From Lachnospira pectinoschiza (GTDB lineage: Bacteria > Bacillota > Clostridia > Lachnospirales > Lachnospiraceae): DNA of 64,000 bases. This document shows, in pieces, positions 25,827-34,381 of the stretch. The translations under genes and the position numbers were made by a program. The notes under the pieces were generated by a model. The model worked only from the letters and a program-made list of their open reading frames with translations, was not told where the DNA came from and did not search any database. The stretch spans positions 62,001-126,000 of the forward strand of contig NZ_FNHZ01000002.1 in assembly GCF_900103815.1 (NCBI RefSeq). Reading direction: 5' to 3'. Position 1 is the first letter of the stretch, and every line of letters begins with the position of its first letter.

Positions 25827-27203
25827 TTGAAAAATTTATCTTATATTGCCAATGAAATAAATAAGGGTAAGGATTTAGATGAGAATCTTTTATTATATTT
25901 GAAATCAGCTTCTTCGCTCTATAGTACACTTGGAGCCATTAAATTATCTATGAATTATTACACTTTAGTAGATATTTTACTTGAAGAAGACATAGATGAT
26001 ACTTTTGTTAGTAATTTTGAAAATGTTAAGACAGTCCTTGAGGATATCTTAAAAGGTGAGACAGAGGATGCCGATAGTAAGCTTAGTGAAATTAGAAATA
26101 AGCTTATTGAAAAGATGGAGAAGATTACTAACATCGTTGATAGACTTAGAATTTACGAATATGTTTTAAATAGAATCGAGTATAAGTACAAAGAAGCAGA
26201 ACTTGATAAGGAGTACTATAATACTTATTTGACTAATGATGTAATGCATTACATTTTAAAGGATAAGGACAATCTAGTAATTAATACTAAGATTGCTGAA
26301 ATCATTGGCCAGCTTCCAATGAGAATGTCAAAGGGTAAGTTCTATGACCATATTGAGGATGCCTTTAGTCTTCATCATGGCGCAATGAAAAAGACTATTG
26401 ATGACTTTTATTACTCACTTTCAACTACAGCAATGTTAAAGGATTTAGGAGATATTTCTGAATTTGGTGATGTGGCTGTTGCTATTGAAAGGTTAGAATC
26501 TGCAAGCTATTCAAAGCTTTCAAAGGATGAGTTTGATCAGTTAAGAAAGGCCTTTGATTTAGCAAGTGAAAGAATCAATGCATTAGCTGATTCTTACGTT
26601 TTACTTACTCAGGTAATTAACGATGCGCTTACAATTTCCCTTACAAGCAGCACAAGTCTTGGCCTTAATGAAGAACTTGACCTTGCAAAGAATATTATTC
26701 TTGAGACAGGAAAGGCCTATATTACTCGTGTTGGTATGGATGAAATTGCTGAGAATTTCGTTAACTTTGAAGGCAAGCAGGAAAAGCTTTTAGAAAATAT
26801 TTCAAGCTCAGACTTCATTATTGACTATGTTAATAATGAATTAAAGGATAAGCTTGATGTAGAAAGTCTTGTAGGCTATGAAAAGCTTTTACAGGTTACA
26901 AAGCTTCAGTCAGGTAGTGACTTCGTTTCTTTATTTAAGGTGGAGAATGAAGAGGAAATTCCTGAGGATTCTTATGCTGATAATATGGCAGAGAAGCTCT
27001 GTAAGGAATTAGATGAAAGCTTTAAGGGCATGGAATCAATGGTTAAGAGAGCTATTATGGCAAGCGTAATTTCTAATTTACCAGTTTTCTTTAATGACAC
27101 TAAGGAGATTCAGGATTATATTAACTCAGCACTTATGGCATGTAGCGATGAGGCAGAGATGAAAGCCTGCGTTGAAATTATAAAAGCTGTTGTTAAAGGT
27201 TAA
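25827..27203 (+). CDS. unrecognised helical cytoplasmic protein
   Basis: I do not recognise this 458-residue protein. It has no signal peptide, membrane segment, cysteine cluster or nucleotide-binding motif, and is strongly acidic and predicted almost wholly helical, as for a scaffold or repeat-like protein. The start is TTG at 25827, preceded by AAGGGAG at 25814-25820; an in-frame ATG at 25779 has no binding site and lies within the promoter. It heads a run of genes leading to YtfI and GerW, so a role linked to the envelope or sporulation is possible but not shown. Confidence 0.75.
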   Translation: MKNLSYIANEINKGKDLDENLLLYLKSASSLYSTLGAIKLSMNYYTLVDILLEEDIDDTFVSNFENVKTVLEDILKGETEDADSKLSEIRNKLIEKMEKITNIVDRLRIYEYVLNRIEYKYKEAELDKEYYNTYLTNDVMHYILKDKDNLVINTKIAEIIGQLPMRMSKGKFYDHIEDAFSLHHGAMKKTIDDFYYSLSTTAMLKDLGDISEFGDVAVAIERLESASYSKLSKDEFDQLRKAFDLASERINALADSYVLLTQVINDALTISLTSSTSLGLNEELDLAKNIILETGKAYITRVGMDEIAENFVNFEGKQEKLLENISSSDFIIDYVNNELKDKLDVESLVGYEKLLQVTKLQSGSDFVSLFKVENEEEIPEDSYADNMAEKLCKELDESFKGMESMVKRAIMASVISNLPVFFNDTKEIQDYINSALMACSDEAEMKACVEIIKAVVKG

Positions 27204-27235
27204 AATTAGTGTTAATATTTACTATAGTAAATTTA

Positions 27236-27273
27236 AGCGGATTTAAAGGTTTTCTTTTAGGTCCGCTAATTTT
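27236..27273 (+). terminator. weak terminator-like hairpin
   Basis: AGCGGA (27236-27241) pairs with TCCGCT (27262-27267) and inner bases TAAAGG/CTTTTA add pairs; the tail AATTTT is poor. It lies 17 bases before the next ATG. Confidence 0.45.
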
Positions 27274-27289
27274 AAAATAGAGGGATTGT

Positions 27290-27616
27290 ATGAGATTTTA
27301 TAAAAAGTTATATTACGGCGAGGAAGCAAGAAAGAATAAAGCTAAAATATTTTCCAAAATCAAAAGAAACAGCTTTAGTTCTGATACTTATCTTATTACT
27401 CTAGCTAGCAATCCAGAGAATCTATTAGATATTATTTCAGCTAATGTCTTTAATCAGCCACATTTTAAAAAGCAAAAGAATCATGAAGATATCCTAGTGG
27501 TGGGTATTGCCAAAGGTGAGGCTGAAAGCTACGAGCTTGTAAGACAGATAGTTGATGAGATGTATAAAAAACAAGGGGACTTTAATATAAGAGAATTTCT
27601 TGAGATTAAAGGCTAA
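27290..27616 (+). CDS. small conserved protein of unknown function (Lachnospiraceae type)
   Basis: A 108-residue alpha/beta protein beginning MRFYKKLYYGEEARKNKAKI and containing ITLASNPENLLDIISA, DILVVGIAKGEAES and a C-terminal IREFLEIKG. I associate this pattern with a small conserved protein of Lachnospiraceae with no assigned function. No signal or membrane segment. AGAGGG precedes the start, and the gene lies 12 bases before the YtfI-like gene, so they are probably co-transcribed. Confidence 0.75.
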   Translation: MRFYKKLYYGEEARKNKAKIFSKIKRNSFSSDTYLITLASNPENLLDIISANVFNQPHFKKQKNHEDILVVGIAKGEAESYELVRQIVDEMYKKQGDFNIREFLEIKG

Positions 27617-27628
27617 AGAGGGTATTAG

Positions 27629-28702
27629 ATGCTAGGTGTTTGTTTGTTAATTTTGAAAATAATAGGAATAGTTCTTCTAGCCTTGCTTTTACTGCTTTTA
27701 CTAGTGCTTGGCTTGCTTTTATTTGTTCCTGTTAGATATAAAATTTATGCTAGTTATTATAATGAACTAAAATTTAGTGCAAGTCTAACTTGGCTTTTGC
27801 GACTACTTAGAATCAACGCTAAATTTGATAAAGAGTTTAGCTATGAGGGCAAGATTGCATTTTTTAAATTCTTAGATGGTACATCAGAAGAGGATGTATC
27901 AAAGGAAGAGGAGAACTCAACTGTTAAGGATGCATCTGGAAAAGCTTCATCTGCTAAGGCTAAGAAAGAAAAGAATGTTTTTGATGATGACTTTGAGGAT
28001 GATGAGCCTAATGAAAATGCAGGCAAAGCCGGAGAAGAAGAGCAGTCTAGTACAGGCGTAAAGACAGAACATTTTGATGAATTCTATAATGAGGAATTTA
28101 GGGAAGGGGAGTTAGGCCCTGAACCAGATATTGATGAATCTAGAAAAACTGATGACTTTGGCGAAGACGACTTTGAAGACGAGGATTTAGATGAAGAAGA
28201 CTTAGCTGATAAGGACTTAGATTACTTATTATCTAGGGGTCCTATTGGAAAAGTGAGACGAATTCTAATAATTCTAGTTCGTAAACTTAAAAGAATTCTT
28301 TCCTTAATAGCGGATAGCTTAAGAAAAGTTAAAGGTGCTAAAGAAAAGCTTTTTAAGAAGATTAATCATATAAAAGAGCTTGTAACAGATGAAGAAAATA
28401 AAGAGTTTTTAGCCTTTATAATTCAAAGACTAAAGGAGCTTTTAAAGTTACTAAAGCCTAAAAAGTATAAAATTGATTTACATTTTGGCTTTGAAGATCC
28501 TTCAACTACAGGAAAAATCTTGATGTATTTATCAGTTATTTATGGTCTTACAGGCCTTGATATGAAGATAAATCCTGATTTTGAAGAAGAAGTTAAAGAA
28601 GGAGAAATCCTATTAAAAGGAAGCTTTCAGTTAATTTTTCTAGTAATAATTGCAGTTAAGCTATTCTTAAATAAAAAATTTAAAGAGTTGGTTTTCAAAT
28701 AG
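27629..28702 (+). CDS. YtfI-like DUF2953 membrane protein with acidic insert
   Basis: DUF2953 protein, called YtfI in Bacillus, where it neighbours the sporulation gene ytfJ; function unknown. The 357-residue product begins with a leucine-rich membrane helix (about 3-33), followed by FVPVRYKIYASYYNELKFS. A long aspartate/glutamate-rich low-complexity stretch occupies about 85-195, then an amphipathic region and the conserved KPKKYKIDLHFGFEDPSTTG segment (about 280-300) with a final membrane segment near 325-350. The acidic insert is unusual in length. It sits directly upstream of gerW. Confidence 0.78.
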   Translation: MLGVCLLILKIIGIVLLALLLLLLLVLGLLLFVPVRYKIYASYYNELKFSASLTWLLRLLRINAKFDKEFSYEGKIAFFKFLDGTSEEDVSKEEENSTVKDASGKASSAKAKKEKNVFDDDFEDDEPNENAGKAGEEEQSSTGVKTEHFDEFYNEEFREGELGPEPDIDESRKTDDFGEDDFEDEDLDEEDLADKDLDYLLSRGPIGKVRRILIILVRKLKRILSLIADSLRKVKGAKEKLFKKINHIKELVTDEENKEFLAFIIQRLKELLKLLKPKKYKIDLHFGFEDPSTTGKILMYLSVIYGLTGLDMKINPDFEEEVKEGEILLKGSFQLIFLVIIAVKLFLNKKFKELVFK

Positions 28703-28710
28703 CTTAAATG

Positions 28711-28719
28711 TGGTATAAT
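28711..28719 (+). promoter_or_regulatory. extended -10 promoter upstream of gerW
   Basis: TG-G-TATAAT (28711-28719) lies just after the YtfI stop; no convincing -35. It would give the GerW gene an extra start point inside the cluster. Confidence 0.5.
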
Positions 28720-28750
28720 TAGCAATGTATTATAGTAAGGGAGGAAATCT

Positions 28751-29140
28751 ATGGCTAATAATAACTTTGATACAACAGTTGCGTCACTATTTAAGGGCAT
28801 GGATGCTTTTGTTTCAGCTAAGACTGTAGTTGGAGACGCAGTTAAAGTAAATGATACTATTATATTACCATTAGTAGATGTAGCTTTTGGCGTTGGTGCC
28901 GGTGCATTTGCTGGAGAAAAGAAGAATAATGCTGGTGGAGCTATGACAGGTAAGATATCTCCTAGCGCAGTTCTTGTAATTCAGAATGGTGCAACTAAGT
29001 TAGTCAACGTTAAGAATCAGGATACAGTTACTAAGATCTTAGATATGGCGCCAGATATTATTGACAGATTTACAGGTAAGTCTGGAAAAGTAGAGACAGA
29101 TGAGGAAATTGATAAGGCAATTGACGATATTACAGACTAG
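28751..29140 (+). CDS. GerW/YtfJ family sporulation-associated protein
   Basis: YtfJ/GerW proteins are spore proteins in Bacillus needed for proper germination, and occur widely in Clostridia. The 129-residue protein contains the family core: TIILPLVDVAFGVGAG, a glycine-rich loop, and KISPSAVLVIQNG. The ending is acidic. It follows a YtfI-type gene, as in Bacillus, which strengthens the call. The hairpin TAGTAT/ATACTA (29138-29154) over its stop codon, with a T run some bases later, may be a weak terminator. Confidence 0.88.
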   Translation: MANNNFDTTVASLFKGMDAFVSAKTVVGDAVKVNDTIILPLVDVAFGVGAGAFAGEKKNNAGGAMTGKISPSAVLVIQNGATKLVNVKNQDTVTKILDMAPDIIDRFTGKSGKVETDEEIDKAIDDITD

Positions 29141-29183
29141 TATTAAAGATACTATAGATTATTTTTTAAATTATAAAATATTG

Positions 29184-29212
29184 TTGCATTATTAATTTTT
29201 ATCTGATATAAT
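29184..29212 (+). promoter_or_regulatory. strong promoter of rpmB
   Basis: TTGCAT (29184-29189), 17-base spacer, TATAAT (29207-29212) with an extended TG at 29204-29205. A small hairpin GGGTA/TACCC (29225-29237) lies early in the leader. Confidence 0.8.
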
Positions 29213-29265
29213 AACGACTGTTGTGGGTAAAATACCCCCAAGTTTGATAAGGAGGTGTTATAGTA

Positions 29266-29451
29266 ATGGCAAAATGTGCGATTTGTGAAAAAAGTGCTCA
29301 CTTTGGAAATGCTGTGAGCCATTCTCATAGAAGATCAAATAAGATTTGGAATGCTAACGTTAAGTCTGTTAGAGTTAAGGTTGAAGGTGGATCTAAGAAG
29401 ATGTATGTTTGTACATCATGCTTACGTTCAGGTGCTGTAGAGCGTGCTTAA
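29266..29451 (+). CDS. rpmB: 50S ribosomal protein L28
   Basis: Large-subunit ribosomal protein. The 61-residue product starts MAKCAICEKSAHFGNAVSHS and has the L28 core HRRSNKIWNANVKSVRV. It keeps cysteine pairs CAIC (4-7) and C-x2-C near the end (CTSC), the zinc-binding form of the protein. AAGGAGGTG precedes the start. It is transcribed alone between a strong promoter and a terminator. Confidence 0.97.
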   Translation: MAKCAICEKSAHFGNAVSHSHRRSNKIWNANVKSVRVKVEGGSKKMYVCTSCLRSGAVERA

Positions 29452-29485
29452 TTGACGCCTATGCGAATAACTTTAGGTAATTAAG

Positions 29486-29530
29486 GTGAATTGCGGAATA
29501 TTTATATATACGTAATTCACTTTATTTTTT
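29486..29530 (+). terminator. intrinsic terminator of rpmB
   Basis: GTGAATTGCG (29486-29495) pairs with CGTAATTCAC (29511-29520) with one G-U; T-rich run 29521-29530. Confidence 0.87.
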
Positions 29531-29593
29531 GCCTGAAATTTTACTATATACACGTATAAGAAAAGTTTTATCATTTACCAAAGGGGCTAAATC

Positions 29594-29622
29594 TTGAATT
29601 TAGGCCTTTATAATAGTATAAT
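29594..29622 (+). promoter_or_regulatory. promoter of the Asp23-FakA operon
   Basis: TTGAAT (29594-29599), 17-base spacer, TATAAT (29617-29622). A leader of about 105 bases follows. Confidence 0.75.
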
Positions 29623-29671
29623 GACATCATTAAAGAAACTTAGAGATAGTTTTTCTATAGGGATAAAGTTT

Positions 29672-29719
29672 TCTGCGCAAGCTTTCGGTAATTACCGTCC
29701 CAATAAATCAAGACGCAGA
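29672..29719 (+). promoter_or_regulatory. structured leader before the Asp23-like gene
   Basis: An outer stem TCTGCG (29672-29677) with CGCAGA (29714-29719) encloses the palindrome CGGTAATTACCG (29686-29697). The right arm ends beside the ribosome binding site GCGGAGG, so folding could hide it. No known riboswitch class was recognised. Confidence 0.45.
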
Positions 29720-29732
29720 GCGGAGGCGAGAT

Positions 29733-30092
29733 ATGAAGGGTATTCTTGATAATGAGTTAGGAAGGGTTTCTATTGATCCTGAGGTTATTGCACAATACGC
29801 TGGTTCAACAGCTATTGAATGCTTTGGTATTGTTGGTATGGCTGCAGTAAGCATGAAGGATGGTTTAGTTAAGCTTCTTCGTGGCGACAGTTTAACAAGA
29901 GGTATTAAGGTTGATATAGATGAAGATAACAAGATCACTATCGATTTCCACGTTATCGTTTCGTATGGTGTCAGCATTAATACAGTATCTGATAACTTAA
30001 TACAGAATATTAAGTATAAGGTTTCTGAATTTACAGGCCTTGAAATTAAGAAGATTAATATATTTGTTGAAGGCGTTAGAGTAATTGACTAG
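29733..30092 (+). CDS. Asp23/YloU family protein
   Basis: Asp23/Gls24/YloU proteins are small alkaline-shock-related proteins; YloU precedes the fatty-acid kinase-like YloV in Firmicutes, and the same order is seen here. The 119-residue protein contains GRVSIDPEVIAQYAGSTAIE, FGIVGMA and the C-terminal KKINIFVEGVRVID, all typical. It is cytoplasmic, starts after GCGGAGG, and shares its promoter with the DAK2-family gene 86 bases downstream. Confidence 0.9.
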   Translation: MKGILDNELGRVSIDPEVIAQYAGSTAIECFGIVGMAAVSMKDGLVKLLRGDSLTRGIKVDIDEDNKITIDFHVIVSYGVSINTVSDNLIQNIKYKVSEFTGLEIKKINIFVEGVRVID

Positions 30093-30178
30093 TCTTTAAT
30101 ATTTATTAACATAGAAATTATTATAGGATTATTTTATTTAATGCTAAGCAAGGGCTTAGCAGAATGGAGGATTTAAAA

Positions 30179-31876
30179 GTGGCTACAAAAACTATAGATG
30201 CATCGCTTATGCAAAAGATGTTTCTAGCTGGAGCTAAGAATCTAGAGGCTAATAAGGAATGGATCAACGACTTAAACGTTTTCCCAGTTCCAGATGGAGA
30301 TACAGGTACTAATATGACTATGACAATTTTGTCAGCAGCAAGAGAAGTTAGTACAATTGCTAATCCTAATATGGCTAGTTTATCAAAGGCGATTTCATCA
30401 GGTTCATTAAGAGGAGCTAGAGGAAATTCAGGTGTTATTTTATCACAGCTTTTAAGAGGTTTTACTAGAGAGGTTAAGTCTACAACAGAGATTAATGTTG
30501 AGACAATCGCTCTTGCATGTCAAAGAGCAACAGAGACAGCATATAAGGCTGTAATGAAGCCTAAGGAAGGAACAATCCTTACAGTTGCTAAGGGTGTTTC
30601 TGATAAGGCAGCAACACTTGCAGCAGAGACAGACGATGTTGAAGAGTTTATTGCAAAGCTTATTGAAGAAGCAGAGTTTGTATTATCTAAGACTCCAGAT
30701 ATGCTTCCAGTATTAAAGGAAGCTGGCGTAGTAGATTCAGGCGGACAGGGCTTAGTAGTTGTTCTTAAGGGTTGTTATGATGCCTTAACAGGTAAGGTAA
30801 CAGACTTTACAATTACAGAGACTGACAATAAGCCAGAATCTGAAAGCAAGGCAGGCGTTGGCGCTGCTATTGAAAATGTTGAAATTAAGTACGGTTACTG
30901 TACAGAATTTATCGTAAATCTTGAAAGAGAATTCACATCAAAGGATGAAGCTGAATTTAAGAAGTTCTTAGAGTCAATTGGTGATTCTATTGTATGTGTA
31001 TCTCTTGATGATATTGTAAAGATTCACGTTCATACAAACCATCCAGGTTTAGCTTTCGAAGAGGGATTAAAGTATGGTTCATTAACTAAGATGAAAGTTG
31101 ATAACATGCGTGAAGAACACAATGAAAAGCTTGTTACACAGGCTGAAAAGCAGGCTGCTGCCGCAAGTGATGCTATGAATAAGGTTAAGGAATCTAAGGC
31201 AAGCAATGAGCCTAAGAAGGATTTTGGCTTTATTACAATTGCACCAGGTGAAGGTATTGGCCAGATCTTTAGAGATTTAGGTTGTGATGAGGTTATTGAA
31301 GGTGGTCAGACAATGAACCCTTCAACAGAAGATATCTTAAATGCTGCAGATAAGATTAATGCAGAAGTTATTTATGTCTTACCTAATAACGGTAACATTA
31401 TCTTAGCTTCTAACCAGGCTGCAAGCATTATTGAAGATAAGAAGATGATCGTTATTCCTACAAAGACTGTACCTCAGGGTATTTCAAGTTTAATTAACTT
31501 TGAGGCAACAAGATCTGAAGAAGAGAATACAGAGGCTATGACAGAAGGCTTAAGCCTTGTTAAGTCAGGTCAGTTAACATATGCAGTAAGAGATACATCT
31601 ATTGATGGCAAGGAAATCAAGAAGGACAACTTCATTGGTTTAGGCGATAAGGGCCTTTCATCAGTTGGTGTTGATATGCATGAAACACTCGTTGAATTAA
31701 TTAATGATTTAATGTTTGATGATGCTGAACTTGTTACTGTTTATTATGGTAGTGATGTTACAGAAGAAGCTGCTAACGAAGCAGTTGAGGCTATTAAGAA
31801 TAAGTTCGCTGATAAGGAAGTTGAATTACAGTACGGTGGACAGCCAGTATATTACTACATCGTTTCAGTAGAATAA
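30179..31876 (+). CDS. fakA: DAK2-domain protein FakA/YloV-like (fatty acid kinase subunit)
   Basis: FakA phosphorylates exogenous fatty acids bound to a FakB partner, feeding them to phospholipid synthesis. The 565-residue protein has the DhaL-type ATP domain (about 1-200) with the metal-binding motif VPDGDTGTNM and GARGNSGVILSQLLRGF, a middle domain and the C-terminal EDD-like region (about 310-565). I prefer the GTG at 30179: GGAGG at 30166-30170 is well spaced for it but overlaps the ATG at 30164. FakB is not in the window. Order YloU-YloV-RecG is the common Firmicute one. Confidence 0.88.
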   Translation: MATKTIDASLMQKMFLAGAKNLEANKEWINDLNVFPVPDGDTGTNMTMTILSAAREVSTIANPNMASLSKAISSGSLRGARGNSGVILSQLLRGFTREVKSTTEINVETIALACQRATETAYKAVMKPKEGTILTVAKGVSDKAATLAAETDDVEEFIAKLIEEAEFVLSKTPDMLPVLKEAGVVDSGGQGLVVVLKGCYDALTGKVTDFTITETDNKPESESKAGVGAAIENVEIKYGYCTEFIVNLEREFTSKDEAEFKKFLESIGDSIVCVSLDDIVKIHVHTNHPGLAFEEGLKYGSLTKMKVDNMREEHNEKLVTQAEKQAAAASDAMNKVKESKASNEPKKDFGFITIAPGEGIGQIFRDLGCDEVIEGGQTMNPSTEDILNAADKINAEVIYVLPNNGNIILASNQAASIIEDKKMIVIPTKTVPQGISSLINFEATRSEEENTEAMTEGLSLVKSGQLTYAVRDTSIDGKEIKKDNFIGLGDKGLSSVGVDMHETLVELINDLMFDDAELVTVYYGSDVTEEAANEAVEAIKNKFADKEVELQYGGQPVYYYIVSVE

Positions 31877-31899
31877 TTAATATTAATAATGAATTTAGA

Positions 31900-31938
31900 T
31901 TAATCAACGCATAAGCTTTATGCGTTGATTAATTTTTT
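31900..31938 (+). terminator. strong terminator between fakA and recG
   Basis: TTAATCAACGCATAA (31900-31914) pairs perfectly with TTATGCGTTGATTAA (31918-31932), tiny loop, T run 31933-31938. The recG ATG follows 40 bases later without a visible promoter. Confidence 0.9.
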
Positions 31939-31978
31939 ATCTAAGACTATCTAAGATTAAGAATAATAAGGGGACAGC

Positions 31979-34045
31979 ATGGATATTAAGGCTTTAAAGG
32001 GAGTGGGCGAAAAGACTGCTAGCTATTTTTCACAACTAAATATTTATACTACTGAGGATTTATTAAAGCATTATCCAAGAAAATACGACATCTACGAAGA
32101 GCCTGTAAGAGTAGCAGATTTAGAAGCAGATGAGGATTTAGAAGGAAGTGTTGTTGCTATGGAGGGAGTCGTAATTAAAAGCCCTGACATCTATGGCAAT
32201 GGTAAATTAAAGATTCTTTCAGTTAATCTAAAGGATGAAAATGGCGATGCCTTTAAAGTAACCTTCTTTAATATGCCATTTTTAAAGAACAATTTTAAGT
32301 TAGGGGCTAGATACATTTTCAGAGGAATAATTAATAAGACTAGATATAAGTGGACCTTCGAGCAGCCAAAGCTCTTTACGAGGGCTGCTTATAAAGAACT
32401 TGAAGGAAGCATGATGCCAATTTATCCATTAACTAAGGGAATTACCAATAATATGCTTACTAAGTTGGTGTCGGGACTTTTAAAGGAATATGAGGAAAAG
32501 CTTGAGCCAGAGTACATTCCTTTATGGGTTAGGGAAAAGTATGAGCTGGCGGAGCATAATTTTGCTATGGAGAATATACATTTTCCAAAAGAGTTTGATG
32601 ATTATATCAATGCTAGACATAGACTATCATTCGAGGAGTTTTTCCTCTTTATTCTAGCAACACTTAGCTTGAAATCTTCAAAGGAGACTAATCCAAATAT
32701 TTATGAAATTAATCGACTTGAGAAAATCGATGAATTTATAGAAGGTCTACCCTTTAAACTTACTAATGCCCAGCTAAAAACAGTGGAAGAGGTTAGGGCT
32801 GATTACACAGGACCTAAGATTATGTCTAGATTAATTCAGGGTGATGTAGGTTCTGGTAAGACTATTGTGGCCATTATTGCCTTACTTGAAATTGCTCTAA
32901 ATAACTATCAGGGGGCTATGATGGTGCCAACGGAGGTTCTTGCCATTCAGCAGTTTGAATCTCTAAAGGACTTAATTGAAAAAAACGGACTTGATATTAA
33001 GATAGAGCTTTTAGTGGGTTCTATGACAGCTAAGGAAAAGCGCCTAGCCTACCAGCGAATTCAGTCTGGAGAGGCGCAGATTATAATTGGAACTCATGCC
33101 CTTATTCAGGAAAAGCTTGAATACAAGGATTTGGCCCTTGTTATAACAGATGAGCAGCATCGATTTGGCGTTGCCCAAAGAGAGAGCTTTTCTAATAAGG
33201 GAAGACGACCACACATTTTGGTTATGTCTGCTACACCGATTCCAAGAACCTTGGCCATTATTCTTTATGGAGATTTGGATATTTCCGTAATTGATGAGCT
33301 ACCAAAGGGGCGTTTGCCTATTAAAAATGCAGTCGTTGACGAATCTTACAGAGATAATGCCGACAAGTTTTTAGATAGGGAAGTAAAGGCAGGACATCAG
33401 TGTTATGTTATTTGTCCAATGGTTGAGGAAAGTGAAAATTTCACTGGGGCTAATGTAATTGATTACTCTAAAGAGCTTTCAAAGCGCCTGCCAGATTGTC
33501 GAATTGAATATCTTCACGGCAAGTTAAAGCCTGCCAAAAAGGAAGAGATAATGAGGCGGTTCTCTAAACATGAGATAGACATTTTAGTATCCACAACGGT
33601 TATTGAGGTTGGCGTAAATGTACCTAATGCCACAGTTATGTTAATTGAGAATTCAGAGATGTTTGGACTTGCGGGACTTCATCAGCTAAGGGGCCGTGTT
33701 GGTCGAGGCGATGCCCAGAGTTACTGTATCTTTATGACCGGTAAAAAGTCTGAGAAGATTAAGAAGAGATTAGACATTTTAAAAAATAGTAACGACGGCT
33801 TTGAGATAGCAAGAAAGGATCTAGAGCTTCGTGGCCCTGGCGACTTCTTTGGCGTAAGACAAAGCGGAGATTTTAATTTCGGTATTGCAGATATATTTGC
33901 AGATGCACAAACCCTAAAAGAGGCTAGTGATGCGGCTAAGCTAATTTATGATGCAGACAATAATTTAGAGAGCGATGAAAATGCACTGCTTAAGGAAAAA
34001 GTGATAGAATATAGGGGTAAGGTGTTAGATAAGATTAATATATAA
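31979..34045 (+). CDS. recG: ATP-dependent DNA helicase RecG
   Basis: Helicase that remodels stalled replication forks and branched DNA. The 688-residue protein is full length: an N-terminal wedge/OB domain, Walker A GDVGSGKT, the DEQH box (ITDEQHRFGVAQRE), MSATPIPRTLA and the C-terminal helicase motif QLRGRVGRGDAQSYC, with the RecG-specific tail. An AGGGGA binding site precedes the ATG. It is followed by a small unknown gene 18 bases later. Confidence 0.97.
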   Translation: MDIKALKGVGEKTASYFSQLNIYTTEDLLKHYPRKYDIYEEPVRVADLEADEDLEGSVVAMEGVVIKSPDIYGNGKLKILSVNLKDENGDAFKVTFFNMPFLKNNFKLGARYIFRGIINKTRYKWTFEQPKLFTRAAYKELEGSMMPIYPLTKGITNNMLTKLVSGLLKEYEEKLEPEYIPLWVREKYELAEHNFAMENIHFPKEFDDYINARHRLSFEEFFLFILATLSLKSSKETNPNIYEINRLEKIDEFIEGLPFKLTNAQLKTVEEVRADYTGPKIMSRLIQGDVGSGKTIVAIIALLEIALNNYQGAMMVPTEVLAIQQFESLKDLIEKNGLDIKIELLVGSMTAKEKRLAYQRIQSGEAQIIIGTHALIQEKLEYKDLALVITDEQHRFGVAQRESFSNKGRRPHILVMSATPIPRTLAIILYGDLDISVIDELPKGRLPIKNAVVDESYRDNADKFLDREVKAGHQCYVICPMVEESENFTGANVIDYSKELSKRLPDCRIEYLHGKLKPAKKEEIMRRFSKHEIDILVSTTVIEVGVNVPNATVMLIENSEMFGLAGLHQLRGRVGRGDAQSYCIFMTGKKSEKIKKRLDILKNSNDGFEIARKDLELRGPGDFFGVRQSGDFNFGIADIFADAQTLKEASDAAKLIYDADNNLESDENALLKEKVIEYRGKVLDKINI

Positions 34046-34063
34046 AGAATCGAGGCTTAAGAT

Positions 34064-34294
34064 ATGAGAGAAATGTCATTTACTATGAGTAGACCAGGTT
34101 TAGTAAAAGAAGGGGATGTAGTGGAAATTACTGAGGGAAAATTACCTAGTAGTTATTATTATACTATTGAACCTGCGGTGGCTATGTCTGGTAACTTCAC
34201 AACTCCAGAGCGCTTAAAATCTAGAAAAGGCGTGGTTAAGGAAGTTGGTGAAACAAGTAGGGGATATTATGTTTTGTGTGAATTTGATGAATAG
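34064..34294 (+). CDS. small conserved protein of unknown function
   Basis: A 76-residue, probably beta-rich cytoplasmic protein (MREMSFTMSRPGLVKEGD, then YYYTIEPAVAMSGNF and GVVKEVGETSRGYYV). I do not recognise a family; it looks like a small SH3- or KOW-like barrel, which is a guess from the alternating hydrophobic pattern. It lies close behind recG and is followed by the promoter of apt, so it is the last gene of that transcript. The ribosome binding site (GAGG) is placed somewhat far from the ATG. Confidence 0.7.
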   Translation: MREMSFTMSRPGLVKEGDVVEITEGKLPSSYYYTIEPAVAMSGNFTTPERLKSRKGVVKEVGETSRGYYVLCEFDE

Positions 34295-34324
34295 TTATAC
34301 AAAACGAAATTTTTATGTTATAAT
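34295..34324 (+). promoter_or_regulatory. promoter of apt
   Basis: Extended -10 TG-T-TATAAT (34316-34324); the best -35 is TTATAC at 34295-34300 with 18-base spacing. Confidence 0.55.
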
Positions 34325-34381
34325 GAGAAGTGCGTCATTTTATGATATTAATAGTTTAAACATATTAAGGAGTTTGTTACA

